Notes under the pieces: generated by a model
Told to the model about the DNA's origin: nothing
Database searches by the model: none
Seen by the model: the letters and a program-made list of their open reading frames with translations, nothing else
Source of the DNA: a virus
Virus record (IMG/VR): IMGVR_UViG_3300042868_005039
Coordinates: 1 to 31,576 of that record
Length of the DNA: 31,576 bases
Strand: one strand, 5' to 3'
Shown: positions 1 to 6,603 of the stretch, piece after piece
How the letters are laid out: each line of letters opens with the position of its first letter
Position numbering within the stretch: position 1 is the first letter of the stretch
Translations under genes and position numbers: made by a program

Positions 1-39
1 GTATTCGACAACAATCTGATTGGTACTTAAGGTACTCAT
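1..39 (-). CDS. Probable tail tape measure protein, first 13 codons only
   Basis: Only the first codons (MSTLSTNQIVVEY) lie in the window; the gene runs off the left edge. The ATG overlaps the TGA stop of the -1 frame of the upstream gene in an ATGA arrangement, which implies coupled translation. In siphophages the gene directly after a frameshifting tail-chaperone pair is usually the tape measure protein. That position, rather than the 13 residues, is the reason for the call. Confidence 0.4.
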   Translation of the reverse strand, partial: MSTLSTNQIVVEY

Positions 40-838
40 TTTTTCGCATTGGATTTGTCTTGCTTAAGTGATGCTACCCAATGCGAGTACATCAGGTAGT
101 AAGTGTAGAGGGGTTGTTCGACCAATTCAGGAAGACCGACTCCCATTCCTTTTGCAAAGCTAAGATTTTCGTTGAATCTGCGTTTGAAGTCTCGGAGGCA
201 AGTAATGTAATATGATGCTCTAACATCTTTAAATTCATCAACGTTTCCCCCTGTAAATAAGTGTTCAAACTCCTCTGTAATTCGTCTCCAGTAGTCAGAT
301 ATTGATTTTCCGGAAGACTCAAAAAAAAAGTGGGAACATCGGCATACTTGGCCCAATGTTCGATTTTGGTCTTGTTGTAATCGTGCTGATAGCTGAACGG
401 ATTTTCAATCTCGTCAAAGTATTTGACCGTTGCCAGTTTGATTTGAATCTGGACAGAGATAGCCAGTTCTTTGCGTTCTTTCAATCTGGCGTTCAATATA
501 CCGATCTCAATTAGTTTCTTGTTTGTCTTGATTTTCTCGGATTCCAGAACGGCATCAACGGCCTTGCAATGGCTATCCAGATACACCGGATTAACTGCCG
601 CATCCAACTCCCGATAAATGTCAATGGCTGCGTGCATCCTCTCGTAAGGAATGTTGATGTCGTGACCAAAACAGAAGTAATTCTTGTCACCAGAACGAAA
701 CGCAAACTTGATCTTATCCCAATGTTTACGGTCGGCAGTCCCATTGTATTGAGGTGTTACAGGTTGATTTTCTGACGTAAGTATGCCAGTAGTTTCAGGC
801 TGACGTGATTTAATCCAAGGCCAAATATTGAAAGCCAT
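36..838 (-). CDS. Putative -1 frameshift fusion of the tail chaperone (about 267 aa)
   Basis: If ribosomes slip back one base on the T9 run at 329-321, the first 172 or so residues of the upstream frame join a 95-residue extension that begins FFFESSGKSISDYW and ends SNAKK. The extension has balanced, protein-like composition (WRRITEEFEHLF, YYLMYSHWVASL). It is in the -1 frame relative to the first frame (offset 482, remainder 2 modulo 3). Its TGA overlaps the ATG of the next gene, which is hard to explain if the frame is unused. The classical parallel is lambda gpG-GT. The slip is an inference, and a sequencing error in the homopolymer is the main alternative. Confidence 0.5.
92..838 (-). CDS. 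Tail assembly chaperone-like protein, zero-frame product (248 aa)
   Basis: A 248-residue protein starting MAFNIWPW with no signal or membrane segment. It is mostly helical and charged, as expected for a cytoplasmic assembly factor. I do not recognise a named domain. It lies downstream of terminase in the minus-strand operon and overlaps the end of the membrane-protein gene before it by 82 bases. From codon 171 it reads through a run of nine T (plus-strand A at 321-329), after which the -1 frame is open for about 95 codons and ends exactly on the next start codon. This matches the G/GT arrangement of tail chaperones. The zero-frame tail (from FFLSLPENQ) ends at 92. Confidence 0.6.
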   Translation of the reverse strand: MAFNIWPWIKSRQPETTGILTSENQPVTPQYNGTADRKHWDKIKFAFRSGDKNYFCFGHDINIPYERMHAAIDIYRELDAAVNPVYLDSHCKAVDAVLESEKIKTNKKLIEIGILNARLKERKELAISVQIQIKLATVKYFDEIENPFSYQHDYNKTKIEHWAKYADVPTFFLSLPENQYLTTGDELQRSLNTYLQGETLMNLKMLEHHITLLASETSNADSTKILALQKEWESVFLNWSNNPSTLTT

Positions 839-1086
839 AAAGGTTGATTAAAGTAAAATATTGATATGATAAGGTATTGCCATGCACCAGAGCAAAAGAG
901 GCATTCACCGAGGGGCTTTGCGATGTTTTCGGGTAGTTCTTGGAGTTGCTTTAGATACCACTGGAAAGGCGGCATATTGTCCATAAGGTAGTCCAAGAAC
1001 AATGATAGCATTGCTGACAGAATCGCAATCTGAAATAGGCCCAATAAGGCAACATCCTCTGCGCTTGCCGCCACAATTTGATTCAT
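757..1086 (-). CDS. Small membrane protein with a CxxC motif (DUF1360-like)
   Basis: A 109-residue protein with about three hydrophobic segments (around residues 14-34, 66-80 and 83-96). A conserved-looking loop, KPLGECLFCSGAW, carries a CxxC pair followed by W. Small phage and Bacillus membrane proteins of the DUF1360 type have a similar Cys-containing loop between helices, but the match is by eye. The C-terminus overlaps the next gene by 82 bases, and hydrophobicity continues into the overlap, so both frames look used. Its role is unknown. The position between terminase and the tail chaperone genes suggests late expression. Confidence 0.55.
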   Translation of the reverse strand: MNQIVAASAEDVALLGLFQIAILSAMLSLFLDYLMDNMPPFQWYLKQLQELPENIAKPLGECLFCSGAWQYLIISIFYFNQPLWLSIFGLGLNHVSLKLLAYLRQKINL

Positions 1087-1102
1087 AGTTGTTCATGGTT
1101 GG

Positions 1103-1258
1103 TTAAAATAAAAGGATTGCAAGAATGACAACGATTGCAAGAATCAATAGGATTTTAAACGCTGATTTAGTGTCGTTGTCTGGCTGTGGTTCATCCTGAT
1201 TGAGCATATCAACCGCCTCGTCATGGGTGAATACTTTAAGACCGTTAACTATTTTCAT
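1103..1258 (-). CDS. 51-residue single-pass membrane protein
   Basis: A short reading frame starts MKIVNGLKVFTHDEAV and has an acidic, polar middle (NQDEPQPDNDT). It ends in a strongly hydrophobic C-terminal helix (residues 36-51, AFKILLILAIVVILAILLF-like) running to the last residue. It fits the 2-base gap after the preceding gene and is followed within 17 bases by the next start, so the operon packing supports it. It looks like a tail-anchored protein with a cytoplasmic N-terminus. No function can be assigned. Confidence 0.6.
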   Translation of the reverse strand: MKIVNGLKVFTHDEAVDMLNQDEPQPDNDTKSAFKILLILAIVVILAILLF

Positions 1259-1260
1259 GA

Positions 1261-1665
1261 TCAGTAGCCTTCCGGCAGTTCGTTGTAAAATGCATTCACG
1301 AAAGCAACCGTTTCATCTGTTGAACCGTTTGCAATATTGAATGAAATGCAATTATACATCTTTCCATCAATTGCAACAAAATTCAATTCCTGCAAGGATG
1401 GATTCAAGAACCTGATTTCATACGGGCCGCCATAGGATGAGAAGAACCCTTGCGGAATCAATGTGTTATCCAGATCAATCTGGATGTGCGTACCACCGAT
1501 GACCTCAGAGGTCTGATAGGTCACATGGTTCTGACCATTGCTAATCCTGATCTTAACCGTTTCATCTGGATATCCAATCGGAAGGTAAACCAGGAGGGTT
1601 TCAAAGCAACTAATCAGAGGCTCACAGATGGAGTAACACGTTTTACAGCAGTTCATTTTGTTCAA
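1261..1665 (-). CDS. Hypothetical protein with a Cys-rich N-terminus (134 aa)
   Basis: The first 20 residues hold five cysteines (MNKMNCCKTCYSICEPLISC). A beta-rich body with alternating hydrophobic residues follows (VKIRISNGQNHVTYQTS, FFSSYGGPYEIRFLNPS). The composition resembles small virion or head-tail accessory proteins. Other virion-type proteins in this window also have Cys-bearing N-termini (for example the one starting MNTCLLDYIGLRGC). The gene starts 4 bases inside the end of the terminase gene, so it is translationally coupled to it. No family was recognised. Confidence 0.6.
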   Translation of the reverse strand: MNKMNCCKTCYSICEPLISCFETLLVYLPIGYPDETVKIRISNGQNHVTYQTSEVIGGTHIQIDLDNTLIPQGFFSSYGGPYEIRFLNPSLQELNFVAIDGKMYNCISFNIANGSTDETVAFVNAFYNELPEGY

Positions 1666-2960
1666 TCAATTTCGTAATCGGTTGCAATTTCGTGAAAATT
1701 AGTGAAAACAAAATATCTGAACTCATCGAGACTGTGCGATAGGTTCGGGTTCTTCAGCTTCCACGGGTCGAGGCTTCCTTTTCGGTCGACCTGTGCTTGT
1801 TTTAAATCTTCAATCAGCAGGTCATTTTCTTCCGCTATCCTGACATTACACCTTTGCAGAACCATGTTGGTAATGACCCTTGACTGGATGTGTGACGGGT
1901 TCGCAGGTGCGACCTGAATCTGCATATCATTCAATTGCAGATGCGATTTAATGGCGGTATAGGCTGAGATATTATCCGATGTGAACGCTGACTTGTTCTG
2001 CCCAGATGCATCCCCGTTGATGATGAACTTTGCTTTTGGGAATTCAGCCCTGATTGTCTCACAAAGGATTTTCAGATCACCGATTCGATAGGTTTTAATC
2101 TTATTGATTGTTGCATAATACTTTTGGCCTTTGACGTTCTTCAGAAACTGATAGACTCCGCAGGTGTTGGTCACGTTAAAGTCAAATGAAAGGTAGATTT
2201 CAAACTGAGGATTGATGTTGATCTTGCCCTTTATTACGTGCTTATCGGCCTCGAATGAATAGGCAAAGGTTGAATCAATGTCTTCAACTCCCCAATCACC
2301 CAAGGCCCAGACCTTATATCTTCTTTCGCCTTCCATCCCGTGACCTTTAATCCTGAGAAGGCGTTCGTGCAATGCATCCCGGTCAATGGTGTAATTATCC
2401 CAGAAGGTTGACTTGTGGAAAAGGCAATCTGGTTTATCCTTGTTTTCGTCAACTTCCCGTTTCAGCCAATGGTTGATGGATTCAGGATTCCAATCCATAA
2501 TCAGGGATATGGGAACGCCCGTTTCACCTCGAAGAGTTGTGTCGATGTAATCCACATCCTCTCTGGTGAATTGATTGGCCTCGTTTAACCAAGCAATGTT
2601 CGCCCCTTCCACACCTTTACCCTTTTCAGCCTTGTCCATCCCCAGACCTCTAAACCAATTACCCGTGTGCTTATTGATGATCTCAAAGTGATTCTTGCGG
2701 ATGATAAAATCATTCTTGAAGTTCTTGTAGATCAGATTAGTGAGCAGAGTAAAGGTAGAGCCTTCAATGTCTGAATAAACCTTTCTGGAATGGATTACAT
2801 TGAACTGGTACGGCTGAAAGGAGTGATAGATTAGCTTTCTGGCTATGTTGTGGCTCTTGGCTGATTGCCTTGTCCCGTAGTGGCCTTCCTTTGTGTAGAG
2901 AGTCTCTACATAAGGCCAGTACCATTGAAGCCAGAAGTTGCGTTCAAAATGATAATTCAT
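1662..2960 (-). CDS. terL: Terminase large subunit (packaging ATPase and nuclease)
   Basis: This 432-residue protein is the motor that pumps DNA into the prohead and cuts concatemers. The N-terminal ATPase has a Walker A variant GTRQSAKS (residues 29-36), as in PBSX-type large terminases, a Walker B strand ending IAWLNEAN (122-129) and a coupling motif near SLIMDWNP (152-159). The C-terminal RNase H-like nuclease has a first acidic strand (YLSFDFNVT, about 258-266) and a second acidic site around INGDASGQ. The length is normal for the family. The gene lies 57 bases downstream of a DUF5681 gene that may supply the small subunit. Confidence 0.9.
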   Translation of the reverse strand: MNYHFERNFWLQWYWPYVETLYTKEGHYGTRQSAKSHNIARKLIYHSFQPYQFNVIHSRKVYSDIEGSTFTLLTNLIYKNFKNDFIIRKNHFEIINKHTGNWFRGLGMDKAEKGKGVEGANIAWLNEANQFTREDVDYIDTTLRGETGVPISLIMDWNPESINHWLKREVDENKDKPDCLFHKSTFWDNYTIDRDALHERLLRIKGHGMEGERRYKVWALGDWGVEDIDSTFAYSFEADKHVIKGKININPQFEIYLSFDFNVTNTCGVYQFLKNVKGQKYYATINKIKTYRIGDLKILCETIRAEFPKAKFIINGDASGQNKSAFTSDNISAYTAIKSHLQLNDMQIQVAPANPSHIQSRVITNMVLQRCNVRIAEENDLLIEDLKQAQVDRKGSLDPWKLKNPNLSHSLDEFRYFVFTNFHEIATDYEID

Positions 2961-3017
2961 TTCATTTTATACTAGTTATGCTAATTTGTTCCGGCTGAAA
3001 TCTTAGCACATCAGGAG

Positions 3018-3314
3018 TTATTCACTCGGTGGTGTCGGGCCGGATATGGTGACCGTCAAAGTTGATGGTGTTTCAATCGGTTGGGCTGCTTTACCGTAAG
3101 CCCGATCCAAAAGCAACTCAGCAGCCCTTACATCGCCTTTAATAGCCTTGTTGCGTATTGCCATCAGGATGGCCTCGGCAGCGGTCTTGCCGTCCTTTTC
3201 ATCGCCTAAAACATTGGCTAAAAGTTCCCGCAGTTCGGGTATCTTTTTTGGTCGGCCTTTAGGGTTCCCTGTCGTGCCTTTTTTAAATTGGCTGTGCTTT
3301 GGTGGTGTTCCCAT
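3018..3314 (-). CDS. DUF5681-type protein, candidate terminase small subunit
   Basis: A 98-residue basic protein opening MGTPPKHSQFKKGTTGNPKGRPKK, the signature of DUF5681 proteins. A helical segment follows (AAEAILMAIRNKAIKGDVRAAELLLDRAYGKA). DUF5681 genes are frequent in phages next to terminase or ParB-methyltransferase genes, as here, and the KGRPKK patch resembles an AT-hook-like DNA contact. A role as DNA-recognition (small) subunit of terminase is inferred from position. It starts one base before the end of the methyltransferase gene region, so the two are probably co-transcribed. Confidence 0.7.
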   Translation of the reverse strand: MGTPPKHSQFKKGTTGNPKGRPKKIPELRELLANVLGDEKDGKTAAEAILMAIRNKAIKGDVRAAELLLDRAYGKAAQPIETPSTLTVTISGPTPPSE

Positions 3315-3315
3315 T

Positions 3316-4497
3316 TCATCCCTGTTTTGCCCCTGTATTTAAGTAAGCTTCTCCATTGCGTTTAATGACCAGATTAGGGTCAAGTTTCAGCATCCTATCG
3401 ACAATCACTTGGCAGTATTTTGGGTCAAGTTCCATACCGTAGCATTTGCGGTTTAGTTGGTGAGCAGCGACCATTGTTGAACCGCCTCCTAAAAATGGGT
3501 CAAAAACATTTATACTTTCAATTTGCTTTAATAAATCAGAAAGTAATTCGATTGGCTTTGGTGTTTTGTGTTCTGCTTCTCTATCTCTTTTGTGTTGCAA
3601 TACATTAGGTGTTGCACCATCTCCAATTTTCCCTGCAATTTTTGAAGCAAACAAACAAAGTTCGTGTTGATTTCTAAAAGGCATTCCCATTCCCATTTGC
3701 ATCTTATCCCAAACAATCATATTTCTAACTCTAAATCCTGACCTTTCAGATATATCAAATGTTTCAATCCACATTTTCCAATCACAAAAAATAAAAACAC
3801 TATGGACATCAGAACATAAAGCTAAAACATCTTGCATTAAAAGACGATATCCTCTTGTGCTTAAATTGTCGTTTTTTATGGTATGTCCTCCCCTTGCTCC
3901 TATGCTTCCAGTAGTTTTACCACTTTCTTGACTTCCTCCACTTGAATATGGTGGGTCGGTTAAAAGTAAATCCGCCTTTTGCCCATTCATCAACTTTGCA
4001 ACTTGGTCGCTATCTGTACTATCACCACATAATAACCGATGCTCTCCAATCTCAAACAAATCACCTAAAACAATATCCGTTTGAATTGTATCGGGAATCT
4101 CATAATCATCTTCTTCGGCTTCTGGCTCTTCTATAAATCCCGGCACATCCAACCCCCACTTTTCCAAATCTTCGGCCTCCCATTCGTTTGCAAGCATATC
4201 CCACTCCCACTCGCCAAACCCCACATTATCCTTTATAATAAACTCCTTTTGCTGCTCTTCTGACCAATCAACAACCTGAACGGGTACTTGTTTCCATCCG
4301 GCTTCTTTCATTGCCTTGAGCCTCATATTACCCCCTAAAACAACAAAGTCCTGATTGACTACAATCGGACGCACATTTGCCATTTCTGGGAAGTCTTTCA
4401 GGGATTGAACAAGCTTTGCAAACTTGTCATCTTTGATCAGCCTCGGATTATTTGGATTCGATTTTACATCTGATATTTTAACAGATTGAATTGCCAT
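3316..4497 (-). CDS. ParB/Srx domain fused to a beta-class DNA methyltransferase
   Basis: Residues 1-120 form a ParB/sulfiredoxin-like domain (SNPNNPRL, then VVLGGNMRL at 52-60, which corresponds to the GGxxR phosphate loop). An acidic linker (EEPEAEEDDYEIPD) leads to an amino-methyltransferase of the N4-cytosine/N6-adenine group. Its catalytic DPPY is at 181-184, the HKTPKP element at 310-315 and the AdoMet-binding FDPFLGGGSTM at 332-342. The motif order places it in the beta class. This fusion is common in phages and is thought to protect phage DNA from restriction. No cognate nuclease is present. The middle of the gene is visibly more AT-rich than its ends, which suggests domain shuffling. 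Confidence 0.88.
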   Translation of the reverse strand: MAIQSVKISDVKSNPNNPRLIKDDKFAKLVQSLKDFPEMANVRPIVVNQDFVVLGGNMRLKAMKEAGWKQVPVQVVDWSEEQQKEFIIKDNVGFGEWEWDMLANEWEAEDLEKWGLDVPGFIEEPEAEEDDYEIPDTIQTDIVLGDLFEIGEHRLLCGDSTDSDQVAKLMNGQKADLLLTDPPYSSGGSQESGKTTGSIGARGGHTIKNDNLSTRGYRLLMQDVLALCSDVHSVFIFCDWKMWIETFDISERSGFRVRNMIVWDKMQMGMGMPFRNQHELCLFASKIAGKIGDGATPNVLQHKRDREAEHKTPKPIELLSDLLKQIESINVFDPFLGGGSTMVAAHQLNRKCYGMELDPKYCQVIVDRMLKLDPNLVIKRNGEAYLNTGAKQG

Positions 4498-4544
4498 AAT
4501 TATAATTAAGTAGTGCCGTTTTCACGGTAAATGATTTGAATTGA

Positions 4545-4703
4545 CTATTTCTTTTTTGTCGGCTTCTTAGCCGTTTTAGCGGCTTGTCTGAAGTCAGAAG
4601 CAGATGGTGCGGCCTTAGAACCAACACGGTTCATCTTCTCGCCTGATCCGGCTTCAATGCGTTTCTTTTTAGCGTTGATGTTAGCGTACAATCCTGGTTT
4701 CAT
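4545..4703 (-). CDS. Small basic phage protein (52 aa)
   Basis: The preferred start is MKPGLYANINAKKKRIEAGS, because this segment is the conserved part of a widespread small phage protein family. The longer frame from 4760 would overlap the upstream gene by 53 bases. The product is very basic and probably binds DNA or RNA (KAAKTAKKPTKKK tail). It is the last of three tiny basic genes in a row. Proteins of this type occur near terminase and portal genes, but their function is not known. Confidence 0.7.
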   Translation of the reverse strand: MKPGLYANINAKKKRIEAGSGEKMNRVGSKAAPSASDFRQAAKTAKKPTKKK

Positions 4704-4707
4704 TTTT

Positions 4708-4938
4708 TTACGTTCGTTTAAATTTAACTGCTTTCGATTTGACTGATTTCTTGCCTTCACACCCCCAAGCTTGTCGGCTGAGATCGTTTGGGCATGGTGG
4801 ATTCTTGCACTTCTTTATCCCGGCTGATCTGGCACAATAGGAGTCACCTTTAGCCGTACCGGGTGCGATGGAGTAGCCCTTCGCACCAAACTTGACGGTC
4901 TTGTCTCCTATCGTCTTTTTAAATTTCTTCTCAGCCAT
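4708..4938 (-). CDS. Small Cys-containing basic protein (76 aa)
   Basis: Starting at MAEKKFKKTIGDKTVKFG, the protein is basic. It has a four-Cys cluster (YCARSAGIKKCKNPPCPNDLSRQAWGC) that could bind a metal ion, with spacing CxxxxxxxCxxxxCxxxxxxxxxxC. The longer frame from 5001 would overlap the upstream gene almost fully and starts with an unlikely sequence, so the internal ATG at 4938 is chosen. It begins one base after the upstream stop and ends 4 bases before the next gene. The SYCARSAGI segment resembles small phage proteins of unknown function. Confidence 0.65.
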   Translation of the reverse strand: MAEKKFKKTIGDKTVKFGAKGYSIAPGTAKGDSYCARSAGIKKCKNPPCPNDLSRQAWGCEGKKSVKSKAVKFKRT

Positions 4939-4939
4939 A

Positions 4940-5095
4940 CTACATTTTCTTTTTGCCCTTTGGCTTCTTAGCCTTACCTGCGGTGCTGAGTGCGATTGCA
5001 ACGGCTTGCTTTGGTTTCATGGAAGGATTCTTCTTCAATTCCATGCTGATATTCTGGCTTATGGTTTTTTGACTTGATCCTTTTTTGAGTGGCAT
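4940..5095 (-). CDS. DUF6496-like small basic protein (51 aa)
   Basis: The protein starts [20 protein letters not shown] and contains [16 protein letters not shown], a pattern typical of the tiny phage proteins annotated DUF6496. The C-terminus is a lysine-rich tail (KKPKGKKKM). It is too short for many gene finders, but its start, its 1-base spacing to the next gene and the family-like sequence support it. A TATATTTG promoter box lies 17 bases upstream (5112-5119). Nucleic-acid binding is likely from charge alone. Confidence 0.75.
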   Translation of the reverse strand: MPLKKGSSQKTISQNISMELKKNPSMKPKQAVAIALSTAGKAKKPKGKKKM

Positions 5096-5111
5096 AGTGA
5101 AATCGTTTTCG

Positions 5112-5119
5112 CAAATATA
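5112..5119 (-). promoter_or_regulatory. Possible Bacteroidota-type -7 box ahead of the three small basic genes
   Basis: On the minus strand the sequence TATATTTG matches the Bacteroidota -7 consensus TAnnTTTG. It lies right after a terminator T-run and 17 bases before the ATG at 5095. No TTTG is visible 19-21 bases upstream, so the promoter may be weak or depend on another factor. Confidence 0.4.
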
Positions 5120-5142
5120 AAAAAACCCTCAATTAAGAGGGT
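5118..5142 (-). terminator. Rho-independent terminator overlapping a stop codon
   Basis: Read on the minus strand, ACCCTC-TTAATT-GAGGGT forms a 6-bp hairpin followed by seven T. The TGA stop of the upstream gene (5129-5131) lies within the hairpin. It separates the 5746-5129 gene group from the small basic genes. Confidence 0.75.
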
Positions 5143-5299
5143 CTTGTTTTTTCAGTTCTGAAATCATGTTTCGAATTGCTAGTTTTAATCTGGCTTCATG
5201 AATGAGAGGCACACGGAATGCGATTGTCGTGGTTGGCTCTCCAGACTTTCGACCGCATCCGGCTTTGCGAGGGCCGTCTTTTGGGATTCCTTTAGGCAT
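5129..5299 (-). CDS. Small putative DNA-binding protein (56 aa)
   Basis: The start MPKGIPKDGPRKAGCGRKSG is preferred. It overlaps the previous stop as TAATG, and the longer frame from 5353 would lie inside the upstream gene. A basic N-terminal arm is followed by EPTTTIAFRVPLIHEARLKLAIRNMISELKK: one beta strand and helices, as in short ribbon-helix-helix or transposon-regulator-like proteins. Whether it regulates anything is unknown. Its stop codon is inside the terminator hairpin. Confidence 0.6.
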   Translation of the reverse strand: MPKGIPKDGPRKAGCGRKSGEPTTTIAFRVPLIHEARLKLAIRNMISELKKQDPLN

Positions 5300-5529
5300 T
5301 AGAAAATCGGTTGAATACCTGGATACCATTTGTCTGCAAAACTTACGGTACACTTGAACCCGTATGAGGTATTCAGGTAGAAATCGTATGGAGTCACTTG
5401 CGGATGTGGCTCTCTTGCGGTCAACCAGGCTCTTACTGGCTGACTGTGTCGTGATGTGAAAAGGACATTCATTCGTCCAGTTCTTTGAATCGCTTCTTGT
5501 GCGATTTGATAAGGTTGTAAATTTTCCAT
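5299..5529 (-). CDS. Hypothetical protein (76 aa)
   Basis: A 76-residue protein (MENLQPYQIAQEAIQRTGRM...) with no clear motif, membrane segment or signal peptide. It has a helical N-terminus followed by a proline and aromatic-rich half (AREPHPQVTPYDFYLNTSYGFK). It starts one base after the preceding gene's end and overlaps the next start by one base, so it belongs to the same short operon. No function can be named. Confidence 0.55.
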   Translation of the reverse strand: MENLQPYQIAQEAIQRTGRMNVLFTSRHSQPVRAWLTAREPHPQVTPYDFYLNTSYGFKCTVSFADKWYPGIQPIF

Positions 5530-5530
5530 G

Positions 5531-5746
5531 TTATTTGATTAAATCGGTTCTTGTAATAGTGTATCCTGCTTTGCGGTAATTGCGATAATCGGCAGATGAG
5601 ATGCATTGACAATCGTCAGGCATACCACCGAGGAATTTGATTGCGGCCTCTGGATTACCGAAGGCTTTGTCTCCGGCTGATTTTAGAACTTCCAATGTGT
5701 TGGCGTTCTGGTTGATTTTTACTATGAATGGAATGAAATTTTGCAT
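5531..5746 (-). CDS. Hypothetical protein (71 aa)
   Basis: A 71-residue soluble protein starting MQNFIPFIVKINQNANTLEV. A mid-region (NPEAAIKFLGGMPDDCQCIS) holds two close cysteines. No family recognised. It follows a strong GC hairpin (5777-5790) that could reduce read-through from the gene before it. The packed arrangement with its neighbours supports it as a gene. Confidence 0.55.
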   Translation of the reverse strand: MQNFIPFIVKINQNANTLEVLKSAGDKAFGNPEAAIKFLGGMPDDCQCISSADYRNYRKAGYTITRTDLIK

Positions 5747-5776
5747 GATTATTTTTGTTTGATTGTTTGAAAATGA

Positions 5777-5790
5777 GGGGCCGAAGCCCC
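5777..5790 (-). terminator. GC-rich UUCG hairpin between small genes
   Basis: The minus strand reads GGGGC-TTCG-GCCCC, a stable UUCG tetraloop stem 7 bases after the stop at 5798, followed by a loose TCATTTTC. The T-run is poor, so it may be a partial terminator or an mRNA-stabilising 3' structure. Confidence 0.5.
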
Positions 5791-5797
5791 GGTTTGA

Positions 5798-6082
5798 TTA
5801 TAGACTTGTATAAAGTCCTGTTGTTTTTTCAAATATTGATTTCAGCATATCAGAATAGGCTCCTTCCACCTCTTTGATTGTTTTTACATCAAGTCCTCTG
5901 AACTTGCAGATTTTTACATCGTAAGTATCCATTGCATTAAGTGTTACATACATGATGTTTGCAATTTTAGAACCTTTGAATTTTGCTACTAAAGTGTTTC
6001 CGTCTGAATAACAAGTGGCTCCGGTCATTACGATGAATTTGTTACCACCTAGTTGCTGAAGAATTTGAGATGCGATTGTCAT
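5798..6082 (-). CDS. Conserved phage protein of unknown function (94 aa)
   Basis: The start MTIASQILQQLGGNKFIVMTG is chosen over the ORF extension to 6124, which would begin inside the promoter. The sequence resembles a small protein common in phages and conjugative elements, with an N-terminal helix, the GGNKFIVMTGA segment and a C-terminal helix ending in TGLYTSL. Its function is not known to me. A well-formed promoter (6114-6144) lies directly upstream with a short A-rich leader, so it is probably an early, well-expressed gene. Confidence 0.7.
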   Translation of the reverse strand: MTIASQILQQLGGNKFIVMTGATCYSDGNTLVAKFKGSKIANIMYVTLNAMDTYDVKICKFRGLDVKTIKEVEGAYSDMLKSIFEKTTGLYTSL

Positions 6083-6113
6083 TTTTGTTTTTGTTTTCTT
6101 GTTTTCGTTGAGA

Positions 6114-6144
6114 CAAAAGTACAACTACTTTTCAATTCTGCAAA
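6114..6144 (-). promoter_or_regulatory. Bacteroidota-type promoter for the minus-strand gene at 6082
   Basis: On the minus strand, TTTG (6144-6141), 19 bases, then TACTTTTG (6121-6114) match the -33/-7 consensus TTTG...TAnnTTTG. The ATG lies 32 bases after the -7 box, preceded by an A-rich leader with no Shine-Dalgarno sequence. Confidence 0.8.
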
Positions 6145-6207
6145 CATATTTAAAAAGAAATGTAAAATATTTTTGAATTATTTTTTATCCCTCTGATTTA
6201 CAGGGCG

Positions 6208-6239
6208 TTTTGATTACATAATTTTTAGGTTAAAATTTG
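6208..6239 (+). promoter_or_regulatory. Promoter for the lysis operon giving a leaderless start
   Basis: TTTTG (6208-6212), 19 bases, then AAAATTTG (6232-6239), one mismatch from TAnnTTTG. The endolysin ATG begins at 6244, only 4 bases after the box, so the transcript should start at or next to the start codon. Confidence 0.55.
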
Positions 6240-6243
6240 CCTT

Positions 6244-6603
6244 ATGGTACTGAAACATTTCACTCTTGCAGAATTTGATTCGAAGGATGCGCCTGGTTCT
6301 GGGTCAGCTATGCAATCAGACTTCTTACTCAAACTTGACAAGGCCCGTTCATTGTGCGGAATTCCTTTTAAGATAAATTCAGGCTTCAGGACTCCGGCTC
6401 ATAACAAGGCGGTCGGTGGTGAACCGAATTCATCGCATACCAAAGGTTGGGCGGCTGACATCGGCTATTCGTCAGGAACGGAGGGTTATCGGATTCTCTG
6501 CTCACTTCAGGCGGTCGGGTTTAACCGGATTGGGATTTATAAAAATTGGATTCACGTTGACTGTGATCCTACATTACCTTCACACGTCATTTGGTCGAAA
6601 TAA
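6244..6603 (+). CDS. Endolysin, M15-type peptidoglycan peptidase
   Basis: A 119-residue single-domain enzyme of the peptidase M15A/D-alanyl-D-alanine carboxypeptidase-like type. It would cut the peptide part of peptidoglycan at lysis. Visible motifs are SGFRT (46-50), the zinc site SSHTKGWAADI with H65 and D72, and WIHVD with H104 as the third ligand. The length fits a minimal M15_3 endolysin, and there is no signal peptide, so release needs a holin. It is the first gene of a four-gene plus-strand lysis cassette, each gene overlapping or touching the next, and the upstream promoter suggests a leaderless message. Confidence 0.88.
   Translation: MVLKHFTLAEFDSKDAPGSGSAMQSDFLLKLDKARSLCGIPFKINSGFRTPAHNKAVGGEPNSSHTKGWAADIGYSSGTEGYRILCSLQAVGFNRIGIYKNWIHVDCDPTLPSHVIWSK

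Noticed and set aside
302-514. Plus-strand open frame over the tail chaperone gene
   Set aside because: Antisense to a well-supported gene, no promoter and no protein-like sequence.
4939-5001. Longer N-terminus for the four-Cys small protein
   Set aside because: It would overlap the DUF6496-like gene almost wholly, and the internal ATG gives better spacing.
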